Assembly: GCA_023264815.1 (NCBI GenBank)
Contig: JAHFUZ010000003.1
Coordinates: 62,001-126,000 of the forward strand
Direction: 5' to 3'
DNA: 64,000 bases
From: Arthrobacter sp.
GTDB taxonomy: Bacteria; Actinomycetota; Actinomycetes; Actinomycetales; Micrococcaceae
Position 1 is the stretch's first letter. The number at the start of each line of letters is the position of its first letter. Under the pieces are notes generated by a model. That model was not told the DNA's origin and searched no databases. It saw only the letters and a list, made by a program, of their open reading frames with translations. Of this stretch, positions 55,587 to 63,541 are shown in pieces. The position numbers were made by a program, and so were the translations under genes.

Positions 55587-56267
55587 GTGCCCACCGCCCG
55601 GCCTGCCAAGCCAACCCAGCCATCGCCGCCAGACGAGCCCGCCGTGGCTGCCCCGCGCATTCCGGGCACACAGCGCAGCCATGCCAAAGAGATCCGGCGC
55701 CAGGCCCTGTTGAGCGCCGCTGCATCACTGTTTGCCGTGAACGGTTTCAACAGGGTGTCGCTCGAGGATCTGGGGGCCGCGGCCGGCGTGAGCGGGCCTG
55801 CGGTATACCGCCACTTCCCAGGCAAGCAGGCCGTGCTCGGCGACCTGCTGCTCACGGTCAGCCGGGACCTCCTGGCGGGCGGCCAGCGGGTCGTGGCCGA
55901 GACTGCGGATCCGCTCGCGGCCCTCCGCCGGCTGGTAGCTTTCCAGGTGGATTTCGCCCTGGGTAAGCCGGACGTGATCCGCGTGCAGGACAGGGACTTC
56001 AGTAACCTCGCCCCGCAGGACCAGTCCGACGTCCGGGCACTGCAGCGAAGCTATGTGGAGGTTTGGGTGGCGGTTCTTGCCCGCGTGCACCCCACCGTCG
56101 AGGCTGCCCACCTGCGGATGCGGGCGCATGCGACGTTCGGCCTGATCAATTCCACTCCCCATTCGGTTCGAAACCACGGCCGCAGAATCGCCCTGAAGAC
56201 GGCCCGCCCGCTGCTGGAAAGCATGGCAATGGCCGCCCTTACTGTGGACGCCTCCCCCGCGCCCTGA
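55587..56267 (+). CDS. TetR-family repressor, probable regulator of the leucine operon
   Basis: The 226-residue protein has a Pro-rich N-terminus, a TetR helix-turn-helix at about 33-80 (ALLSAAASLFAVNGFNRVSLEDLGAAAGVSGPAVYRHFPGK pattern) and a ligand domain similar to the SACE_7040/acyl-CoA-responsive TetR group. It starts at GTG 55587 after AGGAGG and is divergent from accD1. Its ligand may be an acyl-CoA of the pathway; this is inference. Confidence 0.9.
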   Translation: MPTARPAKPTQPSPPDEPAVAAPRIPGTQRSHAKEIRRQALLSAAASLFAVNGFNRVSLEDLGAAAGVSGPAVYRHFPGKQAVLGDLLLTVSRDLLAGGQRVVAETADPLAALRRLVAFQVDFALGKPDVIRVQDRDFSNLAPQDQSDVRALQRSYVEVWVAVLARVHPTVEAAHLRMRAHATFGLINSTPHSVRNHGRRIALKTARPLLESMAMAALTVDASPAP

Positions 56268-56306
56268 CAGGACAGCGCTCCAGCAGCAATGCGGGCGGCC
56301 AGGTGC

Positions 56307-57653
56307 CTAGACCATGGTCAGGACCATGCCGGGATCGGCCAGGATGGCGCCGACGTCGGCGAGGAACCGCGACCCCTGCTCCCCGTCCACCAGGCGGTGG
56401 TCAAAGGACAGGCTCAGGGTCATCACCTGGCGCAGCGCCACCTCATTCTGGAATTCCCACGGCATCTTCCGGACCGCTCCGACGGCCAGGATGGCTGCCT
56501 CGCCCGGATTCAGGATGGGAGTGCCGGCGTCGATCCCAAAAACACCGATATTGGTGATGGAGATGGTGCCGCCGGCCAGTTCTTCCGGAGCAGTCTTGCC
56601 AGCGCGCGCGGTCTCGGTCAGCGCCGTCAGGGCTTCGGAGAGTTCCAACAGTGACAGAGTGTCTGCGTCCTTGATGTTGGGAACCGTGAGCCCGCGGGGT
56701 GTTGCCGCGGCAATGCCCAGGTTCACGTAGTTGAACTGCACAATCTCCTGGTTGGCTTCGTCCCACCGTGAGTTCAGCGACGGGTTCCGGCGCAGCGCAA
56801 TCAGCACGGCTTTGGCCACCAGGGTCAACGGCGTCAGCCTGTGGTCCGCGAACGTCCGGCTCGCTTTTAACCTGGCGAGCAGGTCCATGGTGGGCGTGAC
56901 ATCCACGGTGAGGAACTCCGTGGCATGCGGCGCTGTGAAGGCGCTCGCCACCATCGCGGCGGCCGTAAACTTTCGGACGCCCTTGATGGGCGTGCGGACT
57001 TCCCGCCCACCCTGAGCAACCGGCTGGCCGGCCGGAACGGGGGTATCGGCCACGGCGGACAGGTGACGGGCAGCCGCCGGGACGACGCCGCCCCCAACAT
57101 AGTTCCGGACATCCTCCCGCGTGATCAGCCCGTGGGCTCCCGTGCCGGCCACTGCGGCCAACTCGACGCCGAGGTCCTTGGCCAGCTTGCGGACCGGCGG
57201 TGTGGAGCGCGGACGCTCGACGGACCGGGCGTCTGCAGGATTGGTTTTGACAGGCTCAACCGCCGGGGCGGCAAAGGTGCGTTGGCGGCGCACCGGACGG
57301 CCCGGGCTTTCGACGACGGCGCCGTACCCTACCAGGTTAGGTTGCCGCTTTGCCGCCCCCTCCTCAGCAGGAGCTGCCCCCGCGGGCGAGGTACCGGCGT
57401 CGTCCGCTACCTCAAAGGAGACGATCGGCTTACCGACTTCCACCACGGTGCCAGGCTGCTCATGCAGGGCAGTGATCACGCCGGCGAAAGGCGATGGCAG
57501 CTCCACCACGGCTTTGGCCGTTTCCACCTCGGCAATGACCTGGTTCAGGCTGACGGTATCCCCCACACCAACCTTCCAGCTGACAATTTCGGATTCCGTG
57601 AGGCCTTCGCCCAGGTCCGGAAGCCTGAATTCCTTGATCATGGTGGCGCTCAT
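56307..57653 (-). CDS. bkdC: Branched-chain 2-oxoacid dehydrogenase E2 (acyltransferase)
   Basis: The 448-residue E2 has one lipoyl domain with Lys47 in EVETAKAVVELP, a peripheral subunit-binding domain near 155-190 (RKLAKDLGVELAAVAGTGAHGLITREDV), and a catalytic domain ending with SLSFDHRLVDGEQG (His and Asp of the active site). It takes acyl groups from E1 to CoA. It overlaps bkdB by 4 bases. A gene for the E3 subunit is not seen in the window. Confidence 0.93.
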   Translation of the reverse strand: MSATMIKEFRLPDLGEGLTESEIVSWKVGVGDTVSLNQVIAEVETAKAVVELPSPFAGVITALHEQPGTVVEVGKPIVSFEVADDAGTSPAGAAPAEEGAAKRQPNLVGYGAVVESPGRPVRRQRTFAAPAVEPVKTNPADARSVERPRSTPPVRKLAKDLGVELAAVAGTGAHGLITREDVRNYVGGGVVPAAARHLSAVADTPVPAGQPVAQGGREVRTPIKGVRKFTAAAMVASAFTAPHATEFLTVDVTPTMDLLARLKASRTFADHRLTPLTLVAKAVLIALRRNPSLNSRWDEANQEIVQFNYVNLGIAAATPRGLTVPNIKDADTLSLLELSEALTALTETARAGKTAPEELAGGTISITNIGVFGIDAGTPILNPGEAAILAVGAVRKMPWEFQNEVALRQVMTLSLSFDHRLVDGEQGSRFLADVGAILADPGMVLTMV

Positions 57654-58660
57654 CCTTCCAGCCCGCTGAGTGAGTTCGGCCGTCCCAGTGCACGGTCCAC
57701 ACCGTCGAGGATCCTGTCCATGCTGGGCAGGTGGTGCATTTCCACCTTGGAGTACGGGTAGGGAACGTCGAACCCGGTCACACGGACCGGCGCTGCTTCA
57801 AGGTGGTAGAAGCACCGCTCCGTGATGCTCGCAGCAACTTCGGCACCCAGCCCGCCTGACTGGCCGGCCTCGTGCGTGACCACCAGGCGGCCGGTCTTCC
57901 GCACGGACGCTTCCACCGTGGCGTAGTCCACCGGCGCCAGCGAGCGCAGGTCGATCACCTCGATGGAGATCCCTTCATCGGCAGCTGCAGTGGCGGCATC
58001 CCGGGCTGTTTTCACCAGCGGTCCGTACGCCACCAGGGTGACGTCGGTGCCTTCGGTGAGCACACGGGCCTCACCCATGGGCGTGGCGGTGCGGAGGTCA
58101 ATGCCCTCGTCCACCTCGCCCTTGTCGTGATAGCGCCGTTTGGGCTCGAAGTACAGCACAGGGTCGTCGGACTGAATGGCCTGCTGGATGACGGTGTAGG
58201 CGTCCTGGGGATTGGAAACGGTCACCACCCGGAGCCCGGAGGTATGCGTGAAGTACGCCTCGGGTGATTCGGAGTGGTGCTCGGGCGAACCGATGCCGCC
58301 GCCGAACGGGACCCTGATGGTGATGGGCATCTTCACCGCACCCTGGGTGCGGTAGTGCAGCTTGGCTACCTGGCTGACGATCTGGTCGAAGGCGGGATAG
58401 ATGAAGCCGTCGAACTGGATCTCCACGACGGGCCTGTAGCCGCGGTAGGCAAGGCCGATGGCGGTGCCGATGATGGCAGACTCGGCCAGCGGGGTATCCA
58501 CCACCCGATGCTTGCCGAAGTCCTTCTGGAGTCCGGCGGTCACCCGGAACACGCCGCCCAGGGTTCCGATGTCTTCGCCCATCAGGATGACTTTGGGGTC
58601 ATTTTCGAGTGATTTGCGCAGGCCGGAGTTGATGGCACGGGCAAAGGTCATCTGGGTCAT
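57650..58660 (-). CDS. bkdB: Branched-chain 2-oxoacid dehydrogenase E1 beta subunit
   Basis: The 336-residue beta subunit has MTFARAINSGLRKSLENDPKVILMGEDIG, GTAIGLAYRGYRPVVEIQF, PFGGGIGSPEHHSESPEAYF and THEAGQSGGLGAEVAA. With BkdA it decarboxylates keto-acids of leucine, isoleucine and valine using thiamine diphosphate. The pyruvate dehydrogenase beta type is similar, but the operon context favours branched-chain acids. It overlaps bkdA by 1 base and bkdC by 4 bases. Confidence 0.93.
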   Translation of the reverse strand: MTQMTFARAINSGLRKSLENDPKVILMGEDIGTLGGVFRVTAGLQKDFGKHRVVDTPLAESAIIGTAIGLAYRGYRPVVEIQFDGFIYPAFDQIVSQVAKLHYRTQGAVKMPITIRVPFGGGIGSPEHHSESPEAYFTHTSGLRVVTVSNPQDAYTVIQQAIQSDDPVLYFEPKRRYHDKGEVDEGIDLRTATPMGEARVLTEGTDVTLVAYGPLVKTARDAATAAADEGISIEVIDLRSLAPVDYATVEASVRKTGRLVVTHEAGQSGGLGAEVAASITERCFYHLEAAPVRVTGFDVPYPYSKVEMHHLPSMDRILDGVDRALGRPNSLSGLEG

Positions 58661-59826
58661 CAGCGTGCACCTTCCTGTGAAGTGGCTCCTGCGGGATCAC
58701 CGAAGGATGCAAGGTACCGGGCGTAGTGGTCCTCCTGCCGGTCCAGCCATGAATTCGGCGCACTGTAGACGTGTTTGAAGACATCCATTGCCTCCGGCTC
58801 GGGCATACCGATGCAGCCCGCACGCAGTTCCCGGGCCACGGCATCTGCCCTGTCCCTGACGTGCTGCCGGAACTGTTCCGTGAGCAGTCCCTTGCGGTCA
58901 AGGAGGGTTTTGACCCGGTCGATGGGGTCCTTCGCGGCCCAGTCTTCAAGCTCGTTGGCGTCGCGGTAACGCGTGGGATCGTCGGCCGTGGTGTGCGGGC
59001 CCATACGGTACGTCACGGCCTCGATGAAGGTCGGCCCGCCGCCGCGCCGGGCCCGGTCCAGCGCCACGCGTGTGGCAGCCATGACGGCAAGGACATCATT
59101 TCCATCCACCCTGAGGCTTGGTATCCCGAATCCGGACGCCCGGTCAGCGATCTGGACGTGGGACTGCAGCCGCACGGGCTCGGAGATGGCCCAGTGGTTG
59201 TTGGAGCAGAAGAAGACCAGCGGAACCTGGAAGCTGGCAGCAAAGACCAGGGCCTCGTTGACATCGCCTTCGCTCGTGGCACCGTCGCCGAAGTAGGTCA
59301 CCGCCGCCGAGTCGGCGCCGTCGTTCTGGATCCCCATGGCATAGCCGGTGGCATGCAGGGTCTGGGCGCCAATGATGATCTGGGGAGTGGCCATGTTGAC
59401 CGTGTACGGGTCCCAGCCGGACGAGGCATTGCCCCGCCAGACCTTCAGGATGTCCGTGAGGTCCACGCCGCGGCAGTAGGCAACACCGTTTTCCCGGTAG
59501 CTGGAGAAGACAAAATCATCGTGGCGAAGGGCCCTGGCCGACCCGACCTGCGCCGCTTCCTGGCCCAGCAGCGGCGGCCAGAGACCGAGTTCACCCTGCC
59601 GCTGGAGGGCGGTGGCCTCGACGTCGATGCGCCGGATGGCTGTCAGGTCTTCATACAGGGAACACAGCTGTTCATCTCCGATGTCCTTGACCCAGGGGTC
59701 GAACTCCGGATGGCTGACCCGTTCCCCGTCAGGGGTGATCAGCTGGATCAGGTTCCTGCCGGTTCCTGCACTGCCGGCGGGAGCACCTGCCCCTGATCCG
59801 CCCTTGCCCGTTTCGTCTGTAGACAC
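58660..59826 (-). CDS. bkdA: Branched-chain 2-oxoacid dehydrogenase E1 alpha subunit
   Basis: Starting at GTG 59826 (MSTDETGKGG) gives 388 residues. The thiamine diphosphate motif is YFGDGATSEGDVNEALVFAASF...FFCSNN; GNGASSGW-like GNASSGWDPY and YRMGPHTTADDPTRY are also present, the latter being the phosphorylation-loop equivalent. It heads bkdABC. The spacer upstream holds a perfect CRP-like palindrome and a divergent Lrp/AsnC gene. Confidence 0.92.
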   Translation of the reverse strand: MSTDETGKGGSGAGAPAGSAGTGRNLIQLITPDGERVSHPEFDPWVKDIGDEQLCSLYEDLTAIRRIDVEATALQRQGELGLWPPLLGQEAAQVGSARALRHDDFVFSSYRENGVAYCRGVDLTDILKVWRGNASSGWDPYTVNMATPQIIIGAQTLHATGYAMGIQNDGADSAAVTYFGDGATSEGDVNEALVFAASFQVPLVFFCSNNHWAISEPVRLQSHVQIADRASGFGIPSLRVDGNDVLAVMAATRVALDRARRGGGPTFIEAVTYRMGPHTTADDPTRYRDANELEDWAAKDPIDRVKTLLDRKGLLTEQFRQHVRDRADAVARELRAGCIGMPEPEAMDVFKHVYSAPNSWLDRQEDHYARYLASFGDPAGATSQEGAR

Positions 59827-59921
59827 GATGGCACGCACCCTTTTCACGTCGTGTGACCGGAGCGTTGGAGACTTGTGGTCCCGCCGGCTCCCGGCCGCCC
59901 GGGCGCCGTTGCCCCGGATAT

Positions 59922-59939
59922 TTGTGACCCTACTCACAA
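59922..59939. promoter_or_regulatory. CRP/GlxR-type palindrome in the bkdA-AsnC spacer
   Basis: TTGTGACCCTACTCACAA: TTGTGA and TCACAA form a perfect inverted repeat with a 6-base gap, containing the exact CRP/GlxR consensus TGTGA-N6-TCACA. It lies about 96 bases before bkdA and about 85 bases before the AsnC gene. A Lrp-type site is an alternative reading. Confidence 0.7.
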
Positions 59940-60022
59940 TGTTCATTGGGTACAACTACCGCCTCGGATACTGAGCAGAATGCCCTGTTTGCCGCGGCGG
60001 GACCGTGCTAACGTTGCGCATT

Positions 60023-60517
60023 ATGCACGCTCTAGATGGCACGGACACCCGGCTGCTCTCGGCCCTGGCCCGCGACCCCCGGCGCACCGTGGTGGCCCTG
60101 GCACAGAAACTTGGACTGTCCCGCAACACGGTGCAGGCCCGGATGGCCCAGTTGGAGAAGAAGCACGTCTTCCTGTCCTTCGAGCGGCGGATTAACCCGG
60201 CGTCGCTGGGGTACCCTCTCATGGCCTTCATCTCTGTCCATGTACAGCAACAGAAGCTGGGGCAGCTCGCCCATGACCTGGCCGGCATTCCGGAAATACT
60301 GGAGGGATACGGCCTGACCGGCTCCGCGGACCTCCTGCTGCGTGTAGTGGCCTTGGACGCTGAAGATCTTTTCCGGATCAACGGCAAAATCCTGGCCTGC
60401 GACGGCGTGGACCGCACTGACACTGCGCTCGCCATGGGAGAACTCATCCCCTTCCGCATCCAGCCCCTGCTGGAACGGGGATCCGGCGACGGCCAGGATT
60501 CCGTCTCCGCCGGATAA
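60023..60517 (+). CDS. Lrp/AsnC-family regulator, probable bkd regulator
   Basis: The protein of about 164 residues starts at ATG 60023 (GTG 60005 and TTG 60014 are alternatives). The N-terminal winged helix is TDTRLLSALARDPRRTVVALAQKLGLSRNTVQARMAQLE (about 6-45 pattern), followed by an Lrp-type ligand domain (MAFISVHVQQQKLGQL, GYGLTGSADLLLRVVA). Divergent location from bkdA recalls Pseudomonas BkdR, an Lrp homologue that activates the bkd operon with branched-chain amino acids. Confidence 0.9.
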   Translation: MHALDGTDTRLLSALARDPRRTVVALAQKLGLSRNTVQARMAQLEKKHVFLSFERRINPASLGYPLMAFISVHVQQQKLGQLAHDLAGIPEILEGYGLTGSADLLLRVVALDAEDLFRINGKILACDGVDRTDTALAMGELIPFRIQPLLERGSGDGQDSVSAG

Positions 60518-60666
60518 ACTGACCCAAAATTGTGCTTCCGCGGGGTTTTGTTCAATGCCGCTCCCTGCGGGTTGGGTTATAGGCTGTTCCAAGGTAGATC
60601 CATGGGTACCGCCCAGCGGCCCCGAGCAAAAAGGCAGTGCCACCGCGTTGCCGGAAAGGCTCCATT

Positions 60667-61269
60667 GTGAGCAACCCTCAGGAACCGCAGCCGGTCCCGC
60701 CGGCGGTCTGGCCCCAGCAGCCGCAGCCGGGTCACTACCCAAACCCCGGCCAGTACGCAACGCCGGATCAGTACAACACTCCCGGACAACCACCAGCGGG
60801 CGGGCCCTTCGGGCTGCCCGGCCAGGCGCCCCCGGCCGGGGGCCGGAAGAAGCTGTGGACCATCCTGGGCATCGCGGGCGGCGTCCTGCTGCTGGTGATC
60901 CTCGGCGTGGTGATCCTGGTCAATGTTGTGGCCGGACCCACTAACCACGCCCGCGGCCTGGCGGACAACTTCACCAGGATGGTCATCGCCGGGGACACCG
61001 CCACAGCCTACGACAATTACCTTGACCCCGCCCTCCAGGAACAGGTCAGCAAGGAAGCGTTCATTTCCGGCGTCAAGACCCTGGAGATGGATGACACCTG
61101 CAAGCCCACCTACAACGAGGTCACGGCCGGCACAACGAACGGCACCAAGTCGGCGGACATCGTTGGCCTCATCACCTGCGACGGCGGCAAGAACATCGAC
61201 CTCGTCTACCGTTTTGAGGGCAAGGACGAACTCAAAATGGTCAACATCAAGATCAAGCCCGCGGCGTAG
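60667..61269 (+). CDS. Pro/Gln-rich single-pass membrane protein, DUF4878-like
   Basis: Starting at GTG 60667 after GGAAAGG gives 200 residues: a Pro/Gln/Tyr-rich cytoplasmic part (1-60), one membrane helix (about 66-90) and an external domain of about 105 residues with ARGLADNFTRMVIAGDTATAYDNYLDP, similar to DUF4878/NTF2-like extracytoplasmic domains. Two cysteines (MDDTCKPTY and GLITCDGG) could form a disulfide. Function unknown; monocistronic. Confidence 0.7.
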   Translation: MSNPQEPQPVPPAVWPQQPQPGHYPNPGQYATPDQYNTPGQPPAGGPFGLPGQAPPAGGRKKLWTILGIAGGVLLLVILGVVILVNVVAGPTNHARGLADNFTRMVIAGDTATAYDNYLDPALQEQVSKEAFISGVKTLEMDDTCKPTYNEVTAGTTNGTKSADIVGLITCDGGKNIDLVYRFEGKDELKMVNIKIKPAA

Positions 61270-61292
61270 CCCGGCCACAGAGGCATGGAAAA

Positions 61293-61317
61293 GGGCCCGG
61301 GCCAGAGGCCCGGGCCC
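61293..61317. terminator. Strong GC stem-loop terminator
   Basis: GGGCCCGGGCC pairs perfectly with GGCCCGGGCCC over 11 bases around an AGA loop, 23 bases after the stop of the Pro/Gln-rich membrane protein gene. An A-rich stretch precedes it. It serves the plus-strand gene and possibly the convergent symporter. Confidence 0.8.
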
Positions 61318-61326
61318 TCACAGCGG

Positions 61327-61353
61327 GCGACGGCGGCTGCGGGCCGCCGTCGC
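61327..61353. terminator. Second stem-loop, end of the symporter operon
   Basis: GCGACGGCGGC (61327-61337) pairs perfectly with GCCGCCGTCGC (61343-61353) around a 5-base loop, 13 bases from the symporter stop on the minus strand. With the stem-loop at 61293 it makes a back-to-back pair insulating two convergent units. Confidence 0.75.
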
Positions 61354-61366
61354 TTGCTGTGGTGGA

Positions 61367-62983
61367 TCAGTGGTCCACGGCCTTCTCCGCACCAATACCG
61401 GTGAGTGACCGTACTTCCATTTCGGCCTGTTTGGTGCTGTCCTCACGCTTCTTGTCCAGCACGGTGCCGAGCCAGCCGAGCAGGAAGGCCAGCGGAATGG
61501 ACACAATGCCGGGGTTGCTGAGCGGGAAGATCGCGAAGTGGGCGTCCTTGATCATGGACGTCGCTCCGCCGGACACCACGGGCGAGAAGATGATCAGCAG
61601 GATGGCCGAGCCCAGGCCGCCATACATGCTCCACACCGCACCTTGGGTGGTGAACCGCCGCCAAAACAGCGAGTAGACGATGGTGGGCAGGTTGGCCGAT
61701 GCCGCAACGGCGAACGCCAGGGCCACGAGGAACGCCACGTTCTGCCCGTTGGCAAGAATGCCGCCCAGGATGGCCAGGACACCGATGACCACCACCGTGC
61801 GCCGCGCCACCCTGACCTCCGTCTCGGCGTCGGCCTTTCCCTTGGCAATGACGTTGGCATAGATGTCGTGGGCGAACGATGCGGCCGCGGTGATGGTGAG
61901 GCCGGCAACCACGGCGAGAATGGTGGCGAAGGCCACTGCCGAAATGAAGCCCAGCAGCAGCGGGCCGCCGAGGAAGAACGCGAGCAGCGGTGCTGCCGCG
62001 TTCACGCCACCCGGAGCGGACTTGATGGTGTCGGCACCCACCAGGGCGGCCGCACCGTAACCGAGCACCAGGGTAAACAGGTAGAAGAGCCCGATCAGCC
62101 AGATGGACCACACCACGGACTTGCGGGCTTCCTTGGCTGTGGGGACGGTGTAGAAGCGCATGAGAACGTGCGGCAGGGCTGCGGTGCCCAGGACCAGTGC
62201 CAGGCCGAGCGACATAAAGTCCAACTTGGACGTTTCGGACTTGCCGTACTGCAGCCCCGGGTTGAGGACCGCCGGGTTGTTGGCCGTGTCCACAGCTGCG
62301 CCGAGCAGGCTGGAGAGGTTGAAGCCGTAGATCGCGAGCACCCACAGGGTCATCACGGCTGCGCCGGCAATGAGCAGGACGGCCTTGATGATCTGGACCC
62401 AGGTGGTGCCCTTCATGCCGCCGATCAGGACGTACATGATCATCAGGGCGCCGACGACGATGATCACCAGGGCCTGGCCACCCCAATCGCTGATGCCGAG
62501 CAGCAGGGAAATCAGGCTGCCGGCTCCTGCCATCTGCGCAAGCAGGTAGAAGAAGCAGACCGCGAGGGTGGAGATGGCCGCCGCGATCCGGACCGGCCGC
62601 TGCTTCAGCCGGAACGAGAGGACATCGGCCATGGTGAACTTGCCGGTGTTCCGCAGCAGCTCGGCCACGAGCAACAGCGCCACGAGCCAGGCCACCAGGA
62701 AGCCTATGGAGTACATAAAGCCGTCGTAGCCATTGATGGCAATGGCGCCGGTGATGCCCAGGAACGAGGCTGCCGACAGGTAATCGCCGGCGATGGCGGT
62801 TCCGTTCTGTGAGCCCGTGAACGAACGCCCGGCAGCATAGTAGTCCGCGGCGGTTTTGTTGTTCCGGCTGGCCCGCAGCACGATCACCATGGTGACGGCA
62901 ACAAAAAGACCGAAGATCCCCATGTTCAGCAGGGTGGTTTCCTTGAGGTCGGCAACATCAACGGCCGTGGCTATCCCGATCAT
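61367..62983 (-). CDS. actP: Cation/acetate symporter (SSS family, ActP/MctC type)
   Basis: The 538-residue transporter has 13 or so helices and the SSS motifs ADYYAAGRSFTGSQNGTAIAGDYLSAASFLG (about 46-76), GGMKGTTWVQIIKAVLL and LVLGTAALPHVLMRFYTVPTAKEARKSV. It takes up acetate, and in Corynebacterium MctC also pyruvate and propionate, with Na+ or H+. It overlaps the DUF485 gene by ATGA. The C-terminal 50 residues are cytosolic. Acetate fits a cell that makes acetyl-CoA from amino acids nearby. Confidence 0.92.
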   Translation of the reverse strand: MIGIATAVDVADLKETTLLNMGIFGLFVAVTMVIVLRASRNNKTAADYYAAGRSFTGSQNGTAIAGDYLSAASFLGITGAIAINGYDGFMYSIGFLVAWLVALLLVAELLRNTGKFTMADVLSFRLKQRPVRIAAAISTLAVCFFYLLAQMAGAGSLISLLLGISDWGGQALVIIVVGALMIMYVLIGGMKGTTWVQIIKAVLLIAGAAVMTLWVLAIYGFNLSSLLGAAVDTANNPAVLNPGLQYGKSETSKLDFMSLGLALVLGTAALPHVLMRFYTVPTAKEARKSVVWSIWLIGLFYLFTLVLGYGAAALVGADTIKSAPGGVNAAAPLLAFFLGGPLLLGFISAVAFATILAVVAGLTITAAASFAHDIYANVIAKGKADAETEVRVARRTVVVIGVLAILGGILANGQNVAFLVALAFAVAASANLPTIVYSLFWRRFTTQGAVWSMYGGLGSAILLIIFSPVVSGGATSMIKDAHFAIFPLSNPGIVSIPLAFLLGWLGTVLDKKREDSTKQAEMEVRSLTGIGAEKAVDH

Positions 62984-63360
62984 TTGTCCACTCCGGTCAT
63001 TTTCTTGCCGTCCTTATCAAATTCATGGCCTTCGATTTCGTGGCGGATCTCGGCCGCGATGGGGTCAAGTTTCCGGTTGGAGTAGCTGACATACCAGCCG
63101 GTGATGGCGAATGTGGACACGAACTGGAGGAGGCCCAGGATCAGTCCGATGTTGATGTTGCCCCAGACTTTGGTGGACATGAACCCCACCGCGTAGTCCG
63201 CCAGCAGGACGTACGCGAAATACCACAGCAGGAAGGCTGCGGCCATAGGGAATACAAAGCTGCGGTGACGTTTGCGCAGTTCCTGGAACCGCGCCGTCGA
63301 CTGGACTTCTTCGAAGTCCACGGACGCCGTTGCGTCCGGAGTCCGGGGATCGTTACCCAT
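62980..63360 (-). CDS. DUF485 membrane protein, symporter partner
   Basis: The 126-residue protein has the DUF485 pattern FQELRKRHRSFVFPMAAAFLLWYFAYVLLADYA, a second helix (GNINIGLILGLLQFVSTFAITGWYV) and YSNRKLDPIAAEIRHEIEG. DUF485 genes are almost always directly upstream of actP and are thought to be accessory subunits. It starts at ATG 63360 after AGGAGG. Confidence 0.9.
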   Translation of the reverse strand: MGNDPRTPDATASVDFEEVQSTARFQELRKRHRSFVFPMAAAFLLWYFAYVLLADYAVGFMSTKVWGNINIGLILGLLQFVSTFAITGWYVSYSNRKLDPIAAEIRHEIEGHEFDKDGKKMTGVDK

Positions 63361-63425
63361 CGTTCCTCCTCATTGAGAGTTTGACTGTCACCTGCTGGGC
63401 GCGCCTGCCTGCAGGGCGCCGCCAA

Positions 63426-63441
63426 AGTGACTGCAATCACT
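63426..63441. promoter_or_regulatory. CRP/GlxR-like palindrome upstream of the symporter operon
   Basis: AGTGACTGCAATCACT is a perfect inverted repeat (AGTGA, 6-base gap, TCACT), one base per half-site from the TGTGA-N6-TCACA consensus. It lies about 65 bases upstream of the DUF485 start and about 100 bases before the divergent sensor kinase start. In Corynebacterium the acetate/pyruvate transporter mctC is under GlxR control. Confidence 0.55.
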
Positions 63442-63541
63442 GTGCGTCGTGACGGAGGATACATTCCAGAGGTGCCGGGGCGGTGGTCGCTCAGCGGTCC
63501 CGATGCTGCGACAAGCGGCACCCGCCGCTACGCTGGGCACC

